From NCBI RefSeq assembly GCF_050947875.1, contig NC_134572.1:154153105-154217104 (forward strand): 64,000 nucleotides of DNA, in the 5' to 3' direction. This document shows positions 41,376 through 53,760 of the stretch, piece by piece (position 1 is the stretch's first letter; the number at the start of each line of letters is the position of its first letter). Below the pieces are notes generated by a model, which saw only the letters and a list, made by a program, of their open reading frames with translations, searched no databases and had not been told where the DNA came from. The stretch is from Dermacentor variabilis (Eukaryota > Arthropoda > Arachnida > Ixodida > Ixodidae). Made by a program: the position numbers and the translations under genes.

Positions 41376-42960
41376 CTCAATTCGACCAGCGATCCTCATG
41401 TCTCTTCCGGCATTAGTCACCTGGTCGGGCTGTCTGATCATGCAGTTATAGTAGGTCTGCTTACCTTCTCTTTATCAAAAAAGAAAACACTACTTAACAC
41501 ATTTGGTGCCACAATAGGGCTAACTTTACTCGGCATATTCTTGAATTAATCACCTTTGCAGACATACTCGAGCTATTGAGAACTAGGCTATGTTTATAGC
41601 AACCTTTGCAAATCTTATCGAAATGTTCTTCCTTTTTCTCAGCATTATTTGCAACAAAACAATAAATAAACGCATGTAGCACCTCATCAATAAAATGAAG
41701 TGATCTACAATATGGCGAATAAAACAAACAAAAGTTCCAAGATATGGCAAAGATATATATTATGTGACAAAGAATGCCACATGCTACTAAAATCCACGCG
41801 TCAACAGGTTTACAGCTATGATTTATCATGAATAGCTGTGATTATGGCACGTAATAAAGCACTATTCACAGCCTGACATAATCCTAATTCTGGTGGTGAC
41901 GTTGTTCCCGAGTTATAGTGTGTGCAGTTACTAAATGACATCTATTGTTGAGTGTCCACCTGCGGAGACATCATAGCATGCCCTGACATCCCCATGCAAT
42001 CTGACAGGTCAGAAATTGCTAATAACAAGTCGGGCATTTTTACCTAACTAAACAGATTAAAAACATCATATAAATCAGGTCACAACGAAGTTAATAACAA
42101 GCTACTCAAGAATGTGTCAGTGTGTCAACAAAACCCCTGCGTCCATTTTTAAGACTGGTGAGTGGCTAAATTCATCCCATTATATAAATCCGGCGGTTAT
42201 GTCTCACGCATTAACTAGCAATAAAGATCATTAACCAGTAAATTGTGCAAACTTATGGAACGCATTATTAATTCACAATTCATCGACTATTTCGAAGATC
42301 CCAGTTTAACGCTTAACTACAAGCACAGGTTTTCATTTACATTGTGACTTGACATGAAACCACCACATTTAGTCCATCTTTGCAGCAGCTCATCACTCTA
42401 TTGGCATCATCTAATGCAAGCTAAAGCATGCTCTTGTCAACATACATAATTTTGCTTTCACTACACTAAACCACACAAAGCTTGAATACGCATCGCTAAT
42501 ATAGCACTCTGGCAGGTATACATAGTTGACAAGATAGCATTTGTTCAAAAGTGGGCTGCTCGCCTTCATATATTCTGCTTATTCATCTTACACTTGCGTG
42601 TTATCATTAAAAGCACGTACTGATTTACAAGCACTATGCCTTCGCCACAAATCAGTGCTTCTTTGCCTGCTAGACAAACTTTATCATGATACTTCTCTTC
42701 ACAATGAATTCTTTCAGGGACCACGGCCTGTCGTATTTTCATGCGGGGATCAGCACCTCAAATTCAGGCGCTTACCATGTCACAGGTTACAGCATGCATG
42801 CTCTTTTATACCTTGCACCATCACTGAATAGAACTGCTTTCCCTCTGATATTGCCACTGAATCTGACACAAAAATTTTATGACGTTCTACGCACTGTTAA
42901 TTAGTTCCCTTTTTATTACATTCTTGTTTAGTTGTTTTTTCAGTTAATAATAAATACCTG
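41376..42960 (+). pseudogene. CR1-like LINE, heavily decayed
   Basis: The endonuclease end HLVGLSDHAVIVGLL is near 41425-41460. RT segments follow near 42150-42290 (AKFIPLYKSGG, TSKLCKLMERII). A C-terminal frame at 42541-42831 (LQALCLRHKSVLLCLLDKLYHDTSLHNEFF) resembles the end of CR1-type ORF2. Many stops and gaps are present. Confidence 0.65.
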
Positions 42961-43750
42961 TATTATACCCTAGTTTATGTGGGCATGCATATTTTCAAAA
43001 TTTGATTGTGCTTCGTGCATAGCTTTCATTTCGCAATTTTTATGATTTGTTAAATTCTGTTTCTTAACAGCTATACTACGTTAGCATGCAGTTGCTCTGT
43101 GCTTTGTCCCATTAGTTATTGTAACTATTACTTTGTAATCTCACTTATGTTTTACTACCCCTCCCCTGTTATGTGATGCGCTCAACTGAATGCCTTTCAG
43201 GGCACCGTTGAGCACTGCAACACTGCAACTTTGATGCAGCAGTATTGTGAGGCGTTTTGCCATCCCAGAAAAAGTAAAAAAAACTGCAATCCTCTCCACT
43301 CTAGCACAAAACTTAGGTGCATCATATGAATAATTTTAGGACACATTGCAAGGCATTGGTAATTAATATGGGAAGAAAGTTGGGGCATAGGTTTACAGGC
43401 ATCAGTTCATTGTTCTTTGAAAAATCAGTCATCCATAGTGCATCTGAAATTGGATATTTTACGGAATCCAACATTGTCCTTTGCGCATTGGTGAAATGTA
43501 AACATTAAAGTGGGGTGAGGAACGACTAGGTGCGTTGTGCCCATCTATAGCTGCCACACCTATGTGGCCAACTGCTTCACCTACAGCAGAATATACCCCT
43601 GCTTGGTTGTGTCACTGGTAAGAAATATACATAAAAAATAACAGAAGGTGCTGCTGTGCCAATATATGCACAAAAATCCTACATGATGATACAGGTGCCA
43701 TCCATTAGCATTAAAACATGTCCTGCACAACAAACACAGTATCTTCAGCA
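42961..43750. other. No recognisable gene
   Basis: AT-rich sequence upstream of the CR1-like element; nothing recognised. Confidence 0.35.
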
Positions 43751-44140
43751 GGCACGACACCGCACGCTGCACCATGCTCAACCCGCTGCTGACGTTACAG
43801 GTTCTGCTGTTCTGGCTGCCTGCTGCTGAATGCCCCTTCCCTCATGTCCCGTCAACCGTTCACAGTGCGGAGTGCGCAGTCAACGACCGTGTGCTCGGCA
43901 CGGTACTCAACGACGCTTCGAACCTAGCCCGGAAACCACTGCTCGCCTGGCAACCCATTCCTTCATCGATGTCATCAATCACCGGACCCGCCCACCTAGC
44001 ATATATACCGCGACCCGCCGCAGATCACCTGGGGCACGACACCGCACGCTGCACCATGCTCAACCCGCTGCTGACGTTACAGGTTGGTTACCTGAACAAT
44101 TCCTTTGGATGCAAAAGTAGCAACCGCTGCCTTGTAGCAG
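43751..44140 (+). promoter_or_regulatory. Tandem 5' promoter-like units of the CR1-like LINE
   Basis: An exact 53-bp repeat, 43751-43803 and 44033-44085, recurs with a 282-bp period, so one full unit is followed by a partial one. A TATATA box at about 44000-44006 lies some 30 bp before the start of the second unit, the correct distance for transcription to begin at 44033. This is like the promoter monomers of some L1 elements. An internal promoter is needed for a LINE to remain mobile; activity here is inference. Confidence 0.6.
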
Positions 44141-44181
44141 TGTCTTGCCCCTATGTGATCAAGTGGCGTTGCGCTGTGTAA

Positions 44182-44981
44182 ATGTCTTGTGACTGTATAT
44201 TATCCCACCTGTTATCCCAACTGATGTTGTACCTATCAGGCGACGTAGAGCTCAACCCAGGACCACCGACATTATTTGATAATTCATCCGTTCTAGAAGC
44301 CCTCAAACGCCTTGAGGACACACACGTCAGCATATCAAATGAGCTAAAAGAATTCAAGGCTACGCAAGACAACCACGAAAAGCTAATATCCGAACTGAAG
44401 AACCGCATTTCTTTTTTGGAATTTGCTCATAAGAAGGAATCAGCAGATTCGAAAATAGAAGAAACTAACGAAATAAAACGAAAGCTTGCAGTCCTTCAGG
44501 CCGCCAATATTGACGCAGGCAATCGTATGCGAAGAAACAACTTACTTTTTTTGGCCTTAAGGACTGCGAAAAAGAAAGTTGGGAAGAGTCTGAAAAACAG
44601 GTACGAGCCCTTTGCTCTACTGAGCTCGGTGTCGAACTAGACACAGGTAGTATAGAACGTGCACATCGACTCGGAAAATACTGTACGGATAAACAGCGCC
44701 CAATCATTATTAAATTAGCTCATTTTAAAACAAAAGAAAACATTCTGTCGTGTGGGCCCAAACTTAAAGACACGGTCTACGCAATCAGAGAAGATTTTGC
44801 CCCTGAAACTCGCCTTGCTCGTTCCAAACTTCTGCAGTTCATACGCCCCAAAAAATTTGCCTTCAAACTACGACTTGATCAGCTGTATGTTGGAAAACAG
44901 TGCTTTACGGACAACCCAACTACTGACACAGTGACGGAATGTACGGCACGTGTTCCCAACGCTCACAGTAGTGAATGACGC
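44182..44981 (+). pseudogene. CR1-like ORF1 with N-terminal 2A-like motif
   Basis: After a hydrophobic N-terminus the motif GDVELNPGP is encoded at 44239-44265, fitting the 2A consensus D-(V/I)-E-x-N-P-G-P, at which ribosomes release the upstream peptide and continue. A coiled-coil region follows (VLEALKRLEDTHVS to NRMRRNN), then, after a frameshift in a T run near 44551, an RNA-binding-like domain (IERAHRLGKY, RPIIIKLAHFK, ENILSCG) as in L1-type ORF1 proteins. It ends at a TGA near 44979. The frame upstream (43774-44181) is in phase and ends in TAA just before the ATG at 44182. Confidence 0.8.
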
Positions 44982-45002
44982 GCAACGAATCACGTTCACA
45001 AC

Positions 45003-47690
45003 AGACGTCCTCCATATTACCTCGACATCCATATCGCATTTACCAACATAACGAGCGTAATTCCAAAGCGTGACCAGCTTCTTAGCTTCATCGACGACAT
45101 TGACGCGCACATTATCATTCTAACTGAAACCTGGCTACCTGAAGATATCCTCGATAACGAAATCCTTCCCGCTAATCTTAACTTCAGCATGTACCGTCGC
45201 GATCGCAGCAACCGTAGAGGGGGCGGTGTTCTAATAGCTGTAAGAAATACGTTGTCATCATCCTTAGTATACCACGACGACGTACTCGAATTATCATGGG
45301 TTTGTGTTCATACCTCATCTGTGAAAGCTATAATTGGCATTTGTTACCGGCCACCCGATTGTGGGACATTTTTCATCAACTCACTCTACCGTAGTTTAGC
45401 CTATATCAGGGATAACTTCCCCAAATCACCTCTTTGTCTATTTGGCGATGTTAATTTCCCCCAGATTAACTGGCCTCTACTTAGCGTACCTGGTAAAGCG
45501 CAGTCCAGTGAGCCCAAGCAATTCCTCGATCTAACCCTCGATTTCAGTCTCCATCAAGCCATAACACTTCCGACCAGAGGGAATAACACCCTTGATCTCT
45601 TGCTGACGTGCAGTCCTGAAGGCATTAAAGGTGTAACGGCTCTTCCTGGACTAAGTCGCCATGCACTTCTACACATTTCCATATCATTACTCCTGAAAGT
45701 TAGATCAACCGCTGAAAAGATAATCTTCAATTACAATAAAGCGAACTTCGATGCCATCAACGCAGAACTTACACGGTTTTATGAGCATTTCCGCGAGTCT
45801 TATCTATCCAGAACAGTTAACCATAACTGGGAATTATACAAAACAGCAATGATAAACGTCAGAAACAAATACATTCCAAAAATAAATATTAGGTCCGATC
45901 ATAGCAATGAGTGGTTTACCGTAAGCCTGAAACGTCTCCTAAACAAGAAAAAGCACCTTTATCGATCAGCAAAGAAATCTAACTCCCCTACTACATGGGA
46001 CCGATATCATCAATGTACAAAAACGTACATTGAAAACTTAGCTGCTGCAAAAAATAAATTCTTTTCCATCGATCTACATAGAATCATACAGTCGAATCCC
46101 AACAAATTCTGGCGCATTCTATCCCCTAGGTCTCGCCCGAACCAAATAGCGCTTATGGGAACTAATGGAGAACCAGTCGAACCAGATCAGTGTGCCAGCG
46201 TTTTGAACCGCTATTTCGTCTCGGTGTTTTCTCCTGTAAGCAACTCTGCCGCCTTAAATTCACCAGAATCCTCATCAGTGGTGATGCCTATGACGCAGGT
46301 TGATACAAACGGTATCAGCAACCTTATTGCTTCTCTAAAACTGTCGTCGTCAGCAGGCTGTGATCATATCAATAGTAAACTACTAAAAAAACACATCAAC
46401 GACTTCGGCTCAGATACTACAATTGATCTTCACCCAGTCTTTACAATCCCAGGAAGTTCCGGATGATTGGAAAATTGCCCAAATCATCCCAGTCTTTAAA
46501 TCCGGTGACCGCAAATTAGCCTCTAATTACCGTCCTATTTCCCTAACCAGTGTGCCATCAAAATTACACGAACACATTATATCCACAAACCTAATGACAC
46601 ATCTTTAATCTAACAACTTTTTTTTATTCGCACCAGCATGGTTTTAAGAAACACCTTTCATGTGAAACCCAGCTTGCAGAGTTCATACACGATTTGCTCG
46701 AAACCATGGATGCCAACCTCCAAATAGATGCTATATTCCTCGATTACTTAAAAGCATTTGATCGGGTCCCACACAATCATTTACTACAAAAACTTTCATC
46801 ACTAGGAATACCCGTCAACCTAATCCGTTGGATCAAAAATTTTCTTTCAGGGCGCTAGCAGTTCACTTCTACAAATGATAGCCACTCTCCTCTTTCCAAT
46901 GTAACATCGGGAGCCCTTCAGGGCGCCGGCCTGTCACCACTACTATTCCTAATTTACATTAATGACCTCCCTTCGAATATAAAATCGGAATTACGGCTTT
47001 TTGCCGATGATTGCGTCATATACAGAGTGATTAGGGCAACCAGCGATTCATCTTTTCTTCAGTCCGATCTTGACACTGTCTCCACTTGGTGCGATAAATG
47101 CCTCCTCTCCTTAAACATTAACAAATGCAAATCCATGTCTTTCACCAGAAAACGCACCGTGAATCTGCACCAATACTGTATTGGCTCATTTTCCATTGTT
47201 TCCGCATTATCCTACAGATATCTTGGCCTCCATGTAACACCATCGCTATCATGGGTAACTCACGTTCAAAATATCTGCGCCGTAACTTGAAGGCCGCATC
47301 CCCCGACATGAAAAAATAGCATATATAACATTCATCCGCCCAAAACTAGAATATGCCTCATCCATTTGGCACCCATCACAAGCGTACCTCGCCGCTGACC
47401 TTGAAGCCGTGCAGAATCACGCCGTCTGTTTTATATCATCATGCTATTCAAGAAAAACCAGTAATAGCGCACTGAAACACTCCGTGGCCATCCCATCACT
47501 CGAGTCACGCCGCATTATATCTCGCCTCTGTCTTCTTCATCATTTCTACTATCACCCACGCACAATACACGAAAAGCTGCAACCCCCGCACAGGACTTCT
47601 AGCCGCCTAAGCCATGACCATAGCATCGCACGCATCAAATGTCGCATCTTAGCTCTAAAGTCATCATTTTTCCGGACGCGATAGCACTAT
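45003..47690 (+). pseudogene. CR1-like ORF2 (endonuclease and RT), broken
   Basis: Endonuclease motifs run in one frame to 46466: LTETWLPED, RRGGGVLIAV, GICYRPPDCG and FGDVNFPQINW. The final SDH motif reads SRH, losing a catalytic Asp. RT follows in other frames: DDWKIAQIIPVFKSGD..NYRPISLTS (46450-46560), IFLDYLKAFDRVP (46735-46770), a TAG near 46855, GALQGAGLSPLLFLIYIND and catalytic FADD (47000-47011), then a thumb-like region. At least three frameshifts are present. ORF2 nicks DNA and copies the element RNA into the genome. Confidence 0.88.
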
Positions 47691-47759
47691 GGAATAGCCT
47701 GCCAAATACCATCGCATCATGCACTAACCGCAAGTCATTCCTGGATAAACTAAATGACC

Positions 47760-48117
47760 ATTTTTCATGAGGGCAAAAGGTTCCTGTCATATTCAATTCG
47801 GCACTCTGAACTGATGATTATTTTTTACTTTTACTTGTTTTCCGTGTGATGCCCTTTTCACTGTATTTTTCTCGTTTATTAATTGAGTGTTTCATATATA
47901 TATATCTATATCTTTTTTTTTCTCTTGTGTTTCAACCACGTGAATTTTACTTTGCATTGAATAGGCGTGACAAGAACATTTAACTGTTACATACTCTATT
48001 TTTTGTTATTGTTCTCTTTTGTCAAGTTATTCTTTCTCTTTGACCTTGATTATGTTTCCCCCTTACGTAATGCCTTCGGGCCTTTAAGGGAAAAAATAAA
48101 TGAAATGAAATGAAATT
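47760..48117 (+). repeat. CR1-like 3' UTR and TGAAA tail
   Basis: A short stem (CCTTCGGGCCTTTAAGGG area, 48070-48090) precedes AATAAA and three TGAAA units, where the element ends. Confidence 0.7.
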
Positions 48118-48725
48118 GTAGTGGTATATCTTGCAGACAGAAATGTAGAAAAGTGTAGACAAGGCGCAGTTTGCTAAAATTTGTACTTTGCCAACTGTAC
48201 AGATTGACGACATATCATTTGATGTGGGAGCTAGTCCAATGCACATGTACACAAAGGAAAATGATTCACCTCTTAAATATGTGAAATGACGCCCAGTTAG
48301 GCACAATAAATTTTCAGCTCTGTATGCTTCAGTGTTATGCTGGAATATATACTGCTATGCATATAGAAGAAGAGTCTGCAATCTTTTAGGCTGCGTGTTA
48401 AAATACCATGTATACGAAACCTGGGAAACCACGGGGAAGGCTGGAGATTGAAATTCAAGACGATGAGCAATGCGAGAACAGGGTGAATGCAGGAGCCAAC
48501 GTTCAAACAAGCGGACTTGTCTTCTTCAAGGCGACATGTACTTTGCTCGCCACAGTTACCGATATTAGGAATCAGTTTGCTTGATGCCCTGCCTCATACT
48601 GCGTAATTATGCTGACACATATGCATACAAATGTTTATCCTTTCTTCTGTGGATTGCATTAGCCCTACTAACGACGGAAAGATATCAGTCAACGCGAGAT
48701 GCAAATAATGTACTTTGTGGAAGGC
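48118..48725. other. No recognisable gene
   Basis: Nothing recognised between the CR1-like tail and the TA repeat. Confidence 0.35.
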
Positions 48726-48732
48726 ATATATA

Positions 48733-48810
<78 letters not shown>
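48726..48810. repeat. (TA)n microsatellite
   Basis: About 40 TA units adjoining a LINE remnant. Confidence 0.95.
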
Positions 48811-48811
<1 letters not shown>

Positions 48812-48837
48812 CACCAGCGATTGTTACCAATGTTATG

Positions 48838-49500
48838 TTACACAGCGCCAGCGATTATGGTAGTAGTGAAAGTCATAACAACGGTCCGACGGATGGTAAT
48901 TTTCATTTGCCAGGTACCGCGCCAAAGGCTAAAATTATAAAGTATTTTCTGAAGCTGTAGGTGGTCATCAAAGGAAGAACTTTTATAATATAAGACACAG
49001 TCGTCAGCATACAAACGTATATTTGAGGTTATGTGACGAGGCAAATCCTTTATAGAGATCAAGAAAAGCAACGGACCCAGCACGGAACCTTGTGGCACTA
49101 CTGGAGGCACCTCTGTCACCCTGGAATTAGCTCTGTTAAAGGACACAAATTGAGATTGACCGGAAAGAAAACTAGAAATCAAGCTGAGAATGCGGGGCTT
49201 ATTAAGGATGGCGTCAAGTTTTTACATTAATTTCGTATGATTCACCGCATCAAATGCCTTGGTAAAGTCAATGAAGATTGCGTCAATTTTGTTTCCCGTG
49301 TCGAGGTTAATACAATTGTCATGTGTAAATTCACTTAGCTGTGTTAATATGCTGAACACACGTCTGAAGCCGTGCTGGACATTATTTAGTAATTTGTATG
49401 ACTCAAGGTATTCCATAATGTGTTTTTAAATATTATACTCTAACATTTTACACAAATGAGAGGTTATAGAAATTGGTCTGTAATTAGATAAGGCGTGTTG
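48838..49500 (-). pseudogene. CR1-like LINE RT fragment
   Basis: On the - strand: YKLLNNVQHGFRR, DAIFIDFTKAFDAVNHTKLM (motif A, 49290-49225), then VVPQGSVLGPLLFLISIKDL and catalytic YADD (about 49000). At least one frame change lies between. Truncated on both sides. Confidence 0.82.
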
Positions 49501-49682
49501 TATGGTAAAGCATGGTATGGTAACGGAACACTAAAGGAAAATAATGAGCTCAGTTAGATTGAAGGTTAGCCTTTTGTAATAGCAAATTCATCATTTGTAG
49601 CAAAACAGATCTTTTCTAAGCAAGAAAGTTAGAGAACTGAAAAATCAAGGGGCACAAACTAAGAAATTGAGCCACATTCTGT

Positions 49683-49840
49683 AGATTTATGTGCCAAAAT
49701 CAAAATCTGATTATGAGGCATGAAGTGCGAGAAAATCTAGAATAATTTTGACCCCCCTAGTTACCCTACTATGCATACAATGCACAGCACACCTGCGTTT
49801 TTGCATTTCACACCTATCAAAATGCAGCTGCCACACTTAC
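49683..49840 (-). repeat. SINE family 1, decayed copy
   Basis: It keeps TTATGTGCCAAAATCAAAATC, TGATTATGAGGCATG and a CCTGCGTTTTTGCATTTC block in family-1 order. The tRNA-like head is gone. Confidence 0.65.
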
Positions 49841-50929
49841 AATTTGATCATCCACCCTCAGGCTTGGCAGCGCAACATCAAACAGTCCAACTCAGAGCCC
49901 ATGCTTGTTAGCAACCTTCTGCATGATTGCCACACTTGGTGCTCACGAGGCAGTACTTCCAGCTGCTTCTGCTGCTTTAAAGTGTGCGCACTGCTGGCTT
50001 TTGCTGTTTTACAGCCCTTAAAGTCCAACTACAAGAAAAGTTAGGGCTGCGTAAAAACACGATTCAGACAGTGTAAATACAAAACAGCCTTCTAGCATTC
50101 TTGATACCGTGAATTAAATGAATGCCACAATTACCAGAAACTGGCAGTGAAGAATAACTCAGATTGCAGGGCTCTATCGTGTGGCTTACGAGATGAGGGA
50201 CAACCTGCAGCTGCCTGCAGTGTGATAAAAAACCAGGAAGCGATGTGGATTGTCGTCATAGCCACTAACCACCAGGTTCACGCGTCGTCTGCTAATACAC
50301 TATTAAAAGAATACCAAAAAGAAAATCAGACAGTTACCAGCCCCACAGCTTTGCTGAGATCACTGCAGCAGTATTTACTACACATTTATTACCAATTTAG
50401 GCAAAGTGAAATTTCATTGCATTTGGAATTTAAGCTTTTGCAGTAGCGGTTCTGAGATGTGATAATCACAATACTCCTGTGCTTTGTCGCATTACATCAA
50501 TATATATTTGACAAGGGCGTGATTCTGAGTGTTTTAGATACATCGATATCTTAATTCTTTTACAACCTAAATCTAATATGACATATGAGAATACAGTAGA
50601 TTACATTTGAAATGTTCTTAATGGGCATAGAAAAGGACTAACCTTTACACGAGACACACATGGCGAAAGCTTTGTAAGCAAGGCTGCCACGTGTTTTTAA
50701 GTAATTTTTCACCTTGATCGGTGTCGGTTCTGTTTTCCTTCCTAACTGGACAAGACTTCGTCAGGCTCAACTTCATTAACCCATCCACAATATGCTGCAT
50801 ATCTTAGGTAAACATTTGAGTTTCACCCTAAAGTTTGCTTCCCTAAGTTACCAACCAAGAGCAGAGAAAGTTTAGCTACTGTATAAAGCAGCCTACACCC
50901 ATGTTAAACCCACTATTGCCCGAATGTGC
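49841..50929. other. No recognisable gene
   Basis: Nothing recognised. A 99-codon frame at 50147-50446 (+) has no motif. Confidence 0.35.
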
Positions 50930-51240
50930 CTTGAGTAGGCTCTAAAAATGTGTGTTCACCCAACGTGCAATAGCTTTTATGCTCAGGTTGCCAGGTTCAT
51001 AGCAGCTGGCCTCCCTAACCATCAAAATTTCAGAATCCCTACTGCGAGAACTTCAGGAGGTGAAAGTAGCAAAAGGCAAAAGCGCGCAGTTTGAAGCAGC
51101 CAGAGGCGCTTCCTAATGAGCACAGCAGTTGCACTAACTGAAGAAGGTCGATAACAAATATGGGGCCTCATTTGTGCTGCTGGTTCCGAAGAAGCCTTCT
51201 AAGCTTTGTCGCCAAGCTTGAGTTTAAAAATACAGCTACT
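50930..51240 (+). pseudogene. Possible Penelope-like element remnant
   Basis: In broken frames: RFIAAGLP, LLRELQEVKVAKGKSAQFEA and, near 51130-51215, LKKVDNKYGASFVLLVPKKPS. The last resembles the segment at the start of the RT domain of Penelope-like elements (HNLKKVANxYxVxxVFSAPxKL, from memory). The GIY-YIG and RT core parts were not found. Confidence 0.4.
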
Positions 51241-51699
51241 TTTAACAAAAGGCATGCAACACCGTTCATAAATTGTGCCATTGGAATGGTTTAGCAAATA
51301 CATGCCCGCTTAGCTCGCTTGGTCTGGTCCACTGTCCCAGAGGCATCGTTTCACATCTCACATGATGGTGTACGTAGCGCCATCTCGTTGCGGTGGCGCA
51401 CACACCTCTCTTTCTTTAAATTGGCCTCAGTCATAAGTCGAGCCGACTTGTTCTTACTTCTTACTTCCTCTTCTAACTCTTACGTCCATTTCTTGTGATT
51501 GCTGCAGGTTGCAACGGCTGCGGATGCTTACTTGTGCTTCGAGTGAGACCACTAGTTGTGCTCACCACATACAAACGGGACGTCTGAGGTAGCGCAACTA
51601 CGGTCCCTGTTGCAGCACCGCACAGGATACGGACGGCAGTCTGTGGCAAAATAGGGTTTTTTCCAAAGTCCTGTGTTGCCAGTCGTACTACCTGCGCTG

Positions 51700-52150
51700 C
51701 TTGACCATGTAGGCTTCATTTATTTTCTTGATTGTCCCGGTTTTTCATAGTGGCTTCAGCTTTCTCGGTGCCACCGGCACATCTGTTCTGAGGCATCTTC
51801 CGATGAGATCAGCAAGTGTAAGCCCTTCTTTGCCTCGAGGTCGTGATGAGCAAGCAGAACGTTGCGAATGTTGTATGACTTCTTGAGCAACTGCTTAGCC
51901 ATCTGTACAGTTCTTCCTGCAGCGCCGTTGCTGTGGTGTAGGTAGGTGCTACTGGTTACATCACATCACTCGCATAGCTTGACGAACATGCTGAATTTTG
52001 CCAAAGCGAACTGAGGACCGTTATCCTGTAATATGTCTCAATGTGAGCGACGATCTGGCTCAGAGCTTGAGTTATGTTCTGTGTTGTAGTATTCCTCAAC
52101 TTCGTGAGGTCAAAGAAGCGCGAATAATAGTCCACCAGTACGAGGTGCCA
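51700..52150 (-). pseudogene. Gypsy integrase remnant
   Basis: On the - strand: HLVLVDYYSRFFDLTKL (first catalytic Asp region), AHIETYYRITV, a decayed DNGPQFA region near 52010 and SNGAAGRTVQMAKQLLKK (Glu region altered), then HHDLEAKKGL. It is a broken Ty3/gypsy integrase core. Confidence 0.7.
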
Positions 52151-53221
52151 GTAAGGTGCCTGGTGGTGGTCTCGTGCTGACGATGCCCTCTCGGTGAGCG
52201 CATATTTCTGCCCTCATCTTTTAAGAGATTCGATACATACAAGCATTTGTCTCGCAAACCGGATTTATTTCAAGGGAATTTTCCACCTCTAAATAATTTC
52301 TCTGGTCGTATTCGAGTGCTGATTGTCGTGTTATAGTTTGTTAACGAAACTTCCCCTCAAGTCTAAATATTGTAAGGCAGTTTGTCGTGTGCGTATCATG
52401 GCCACGCATGCTTATATCGCCTTTCCGTTTCTCTACCACGGTTGCGCTTTAAAACCACGGCGCTGCAAGTTTGCTTCAGAGATTTTCCTTTCCTTCCCTC
52501 TTCTCCGCCCTTAAACTGGCTCTCTTAACTACTACACGCACAGACAAAGCAACAGCGCGCGCTTTAGATCCTAATGGATGAGATGAATATTTACAATTAT
52601 TATTAGGGTTATAATTATATGCGAGTGCTGATTGCCGTGTTATAGTTTGTTAACGAAGCTTCCCCTCAAGTCTAAATATTGTAAGGCAGTTTGTCGTGTG
52701 CGTATCATGGACACGCATGCTTATATCGCCTTCCGTTTCCCTACCACGGTTGCGCTTTAAAACCACGGCGCTGCAATATTGCTTTCCTCTCCTTGCTTCT
52801 TCTCCGCCCTTAAACTGGCTCTCTTAACTACTACACGCAGAGACAAAAGCAGCAGCGCGCGCATGCGATCCCATAGATGAGATGAATACATATATATAGA
52901 AAAGTATCAGTCATAGCTCTCGTAGTATGGCCTTCTGAGCCGTTTCCTTTTTTTTCTTTTTTTTTCTTTGAAAGAAGTCCTATTAGGGTTATTATAATTA
53001 CACGAAGGTATTTCGCCCTCGCCAGCAGCAGTACTTGAGATAGCTATTCCGGCGGCTAGCTTCCCACGCTATGCGTGCCGCCCTCGCACCTGTTTAAGCT
53101 TTTTCCTAGACGCTAGAGATATACAATGTCCGCGCAACCTTGAGCGATCGGAAAGCGCGTTTTCCATTCTTGGCCGGCGGAGAGGGGAGACTTCGTTCCG
53201 GCCGCGAAGCTCTCTACATTT
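52149..53221. repeat. 1073-bp unit, first copy of a tandem duplication
   Basis: 52149-52690 matches 53222-53760 with few differences (CAGTAAGGTGCCTGGTGGTG, CAAGCATTTGYCTCGCAAACC, CGAGTGCTGATTG). Inside each copy a 308-bp sub-repeat (52313 and 52622; 53386 and 53696) begins GAGTGCTGATTG. No coding potential. Confidence 0.88.
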
Positions 53222-53760
53222 CAGTAAGGTGCCTGGTGGTGGTCTCGTGCTGACGATGCCCTCTCGGTGAGCGCATATTTCCGCCCTCATCTTTTAAGAG
53301 ATTCAATACATACAAGCATTTGGCTCGCAAACCGGACTTATTTCAAGGGAATTTTCCACCTCTCAATAATTTCTCTCGTCGTATTCGAGTGCTGATTGCC
53401 GTGTTATAGTTTGTTAACGAAACTTCCCCTCAAGTCTAAATATTGTAAGGCAGTTTGTCGTGTGCGTATCATGGCCACGCATGCTTATATCGCCTTTCCG
53501 TTTCTCTACCACGGTCGCGCTTTAAAACCACGGCGCTGCAAGTTTGCTTCAGAGATTTTCCTTTCCTTCCCTCTTCTCCGCCCTTAAACTGGCTCTCTTA
53601 ACTACTACACGCCCAGACAAAGCAACAGCGCGCGCTTTAGATCCTAATAGATGAGATGAATATTTACAATTATTATTAGGGTTATAATTATATTCGAGTG
53701 CTGATTGCCGTGTTATAGTTTGTTAACGAAGCTTCCCCTCAAGTCTAAATTTTAAGGCAG
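53222..53760. repeat. 1073-bp unit, partial second copy
   Basis: It repeats 52149-52690 and is cut off within the second sub-repeat near 53760. Confidence 0.88.

Larger units (their letters stand above)
43751..48117 (+). mobile_element. CR1/Jockey-like LINE, near full length, with 2A motif
   Basis: Order: tandem 5' units (43751-44140), ORF1 with a 2A-like motif and coiled coil (44182-44981), ORF2 with endonuclease and RT (about 45003-47690), a 3' UTR, and a tail of TGAAA units ending near 48117. Both ORFs are broken by frameshifts and stops. The tail type and ORF2 motifs fit CR1/L2-like elements. Confidence 0.85.

Noticed and set aside
43774..44181. 135-codon frame as a host secreted protein
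   Set aside because: It spans the tandem 5' units of the CR1-like LINE and contains the repeated segment twice. It is better seen as leader sequence in phase with ORF1.
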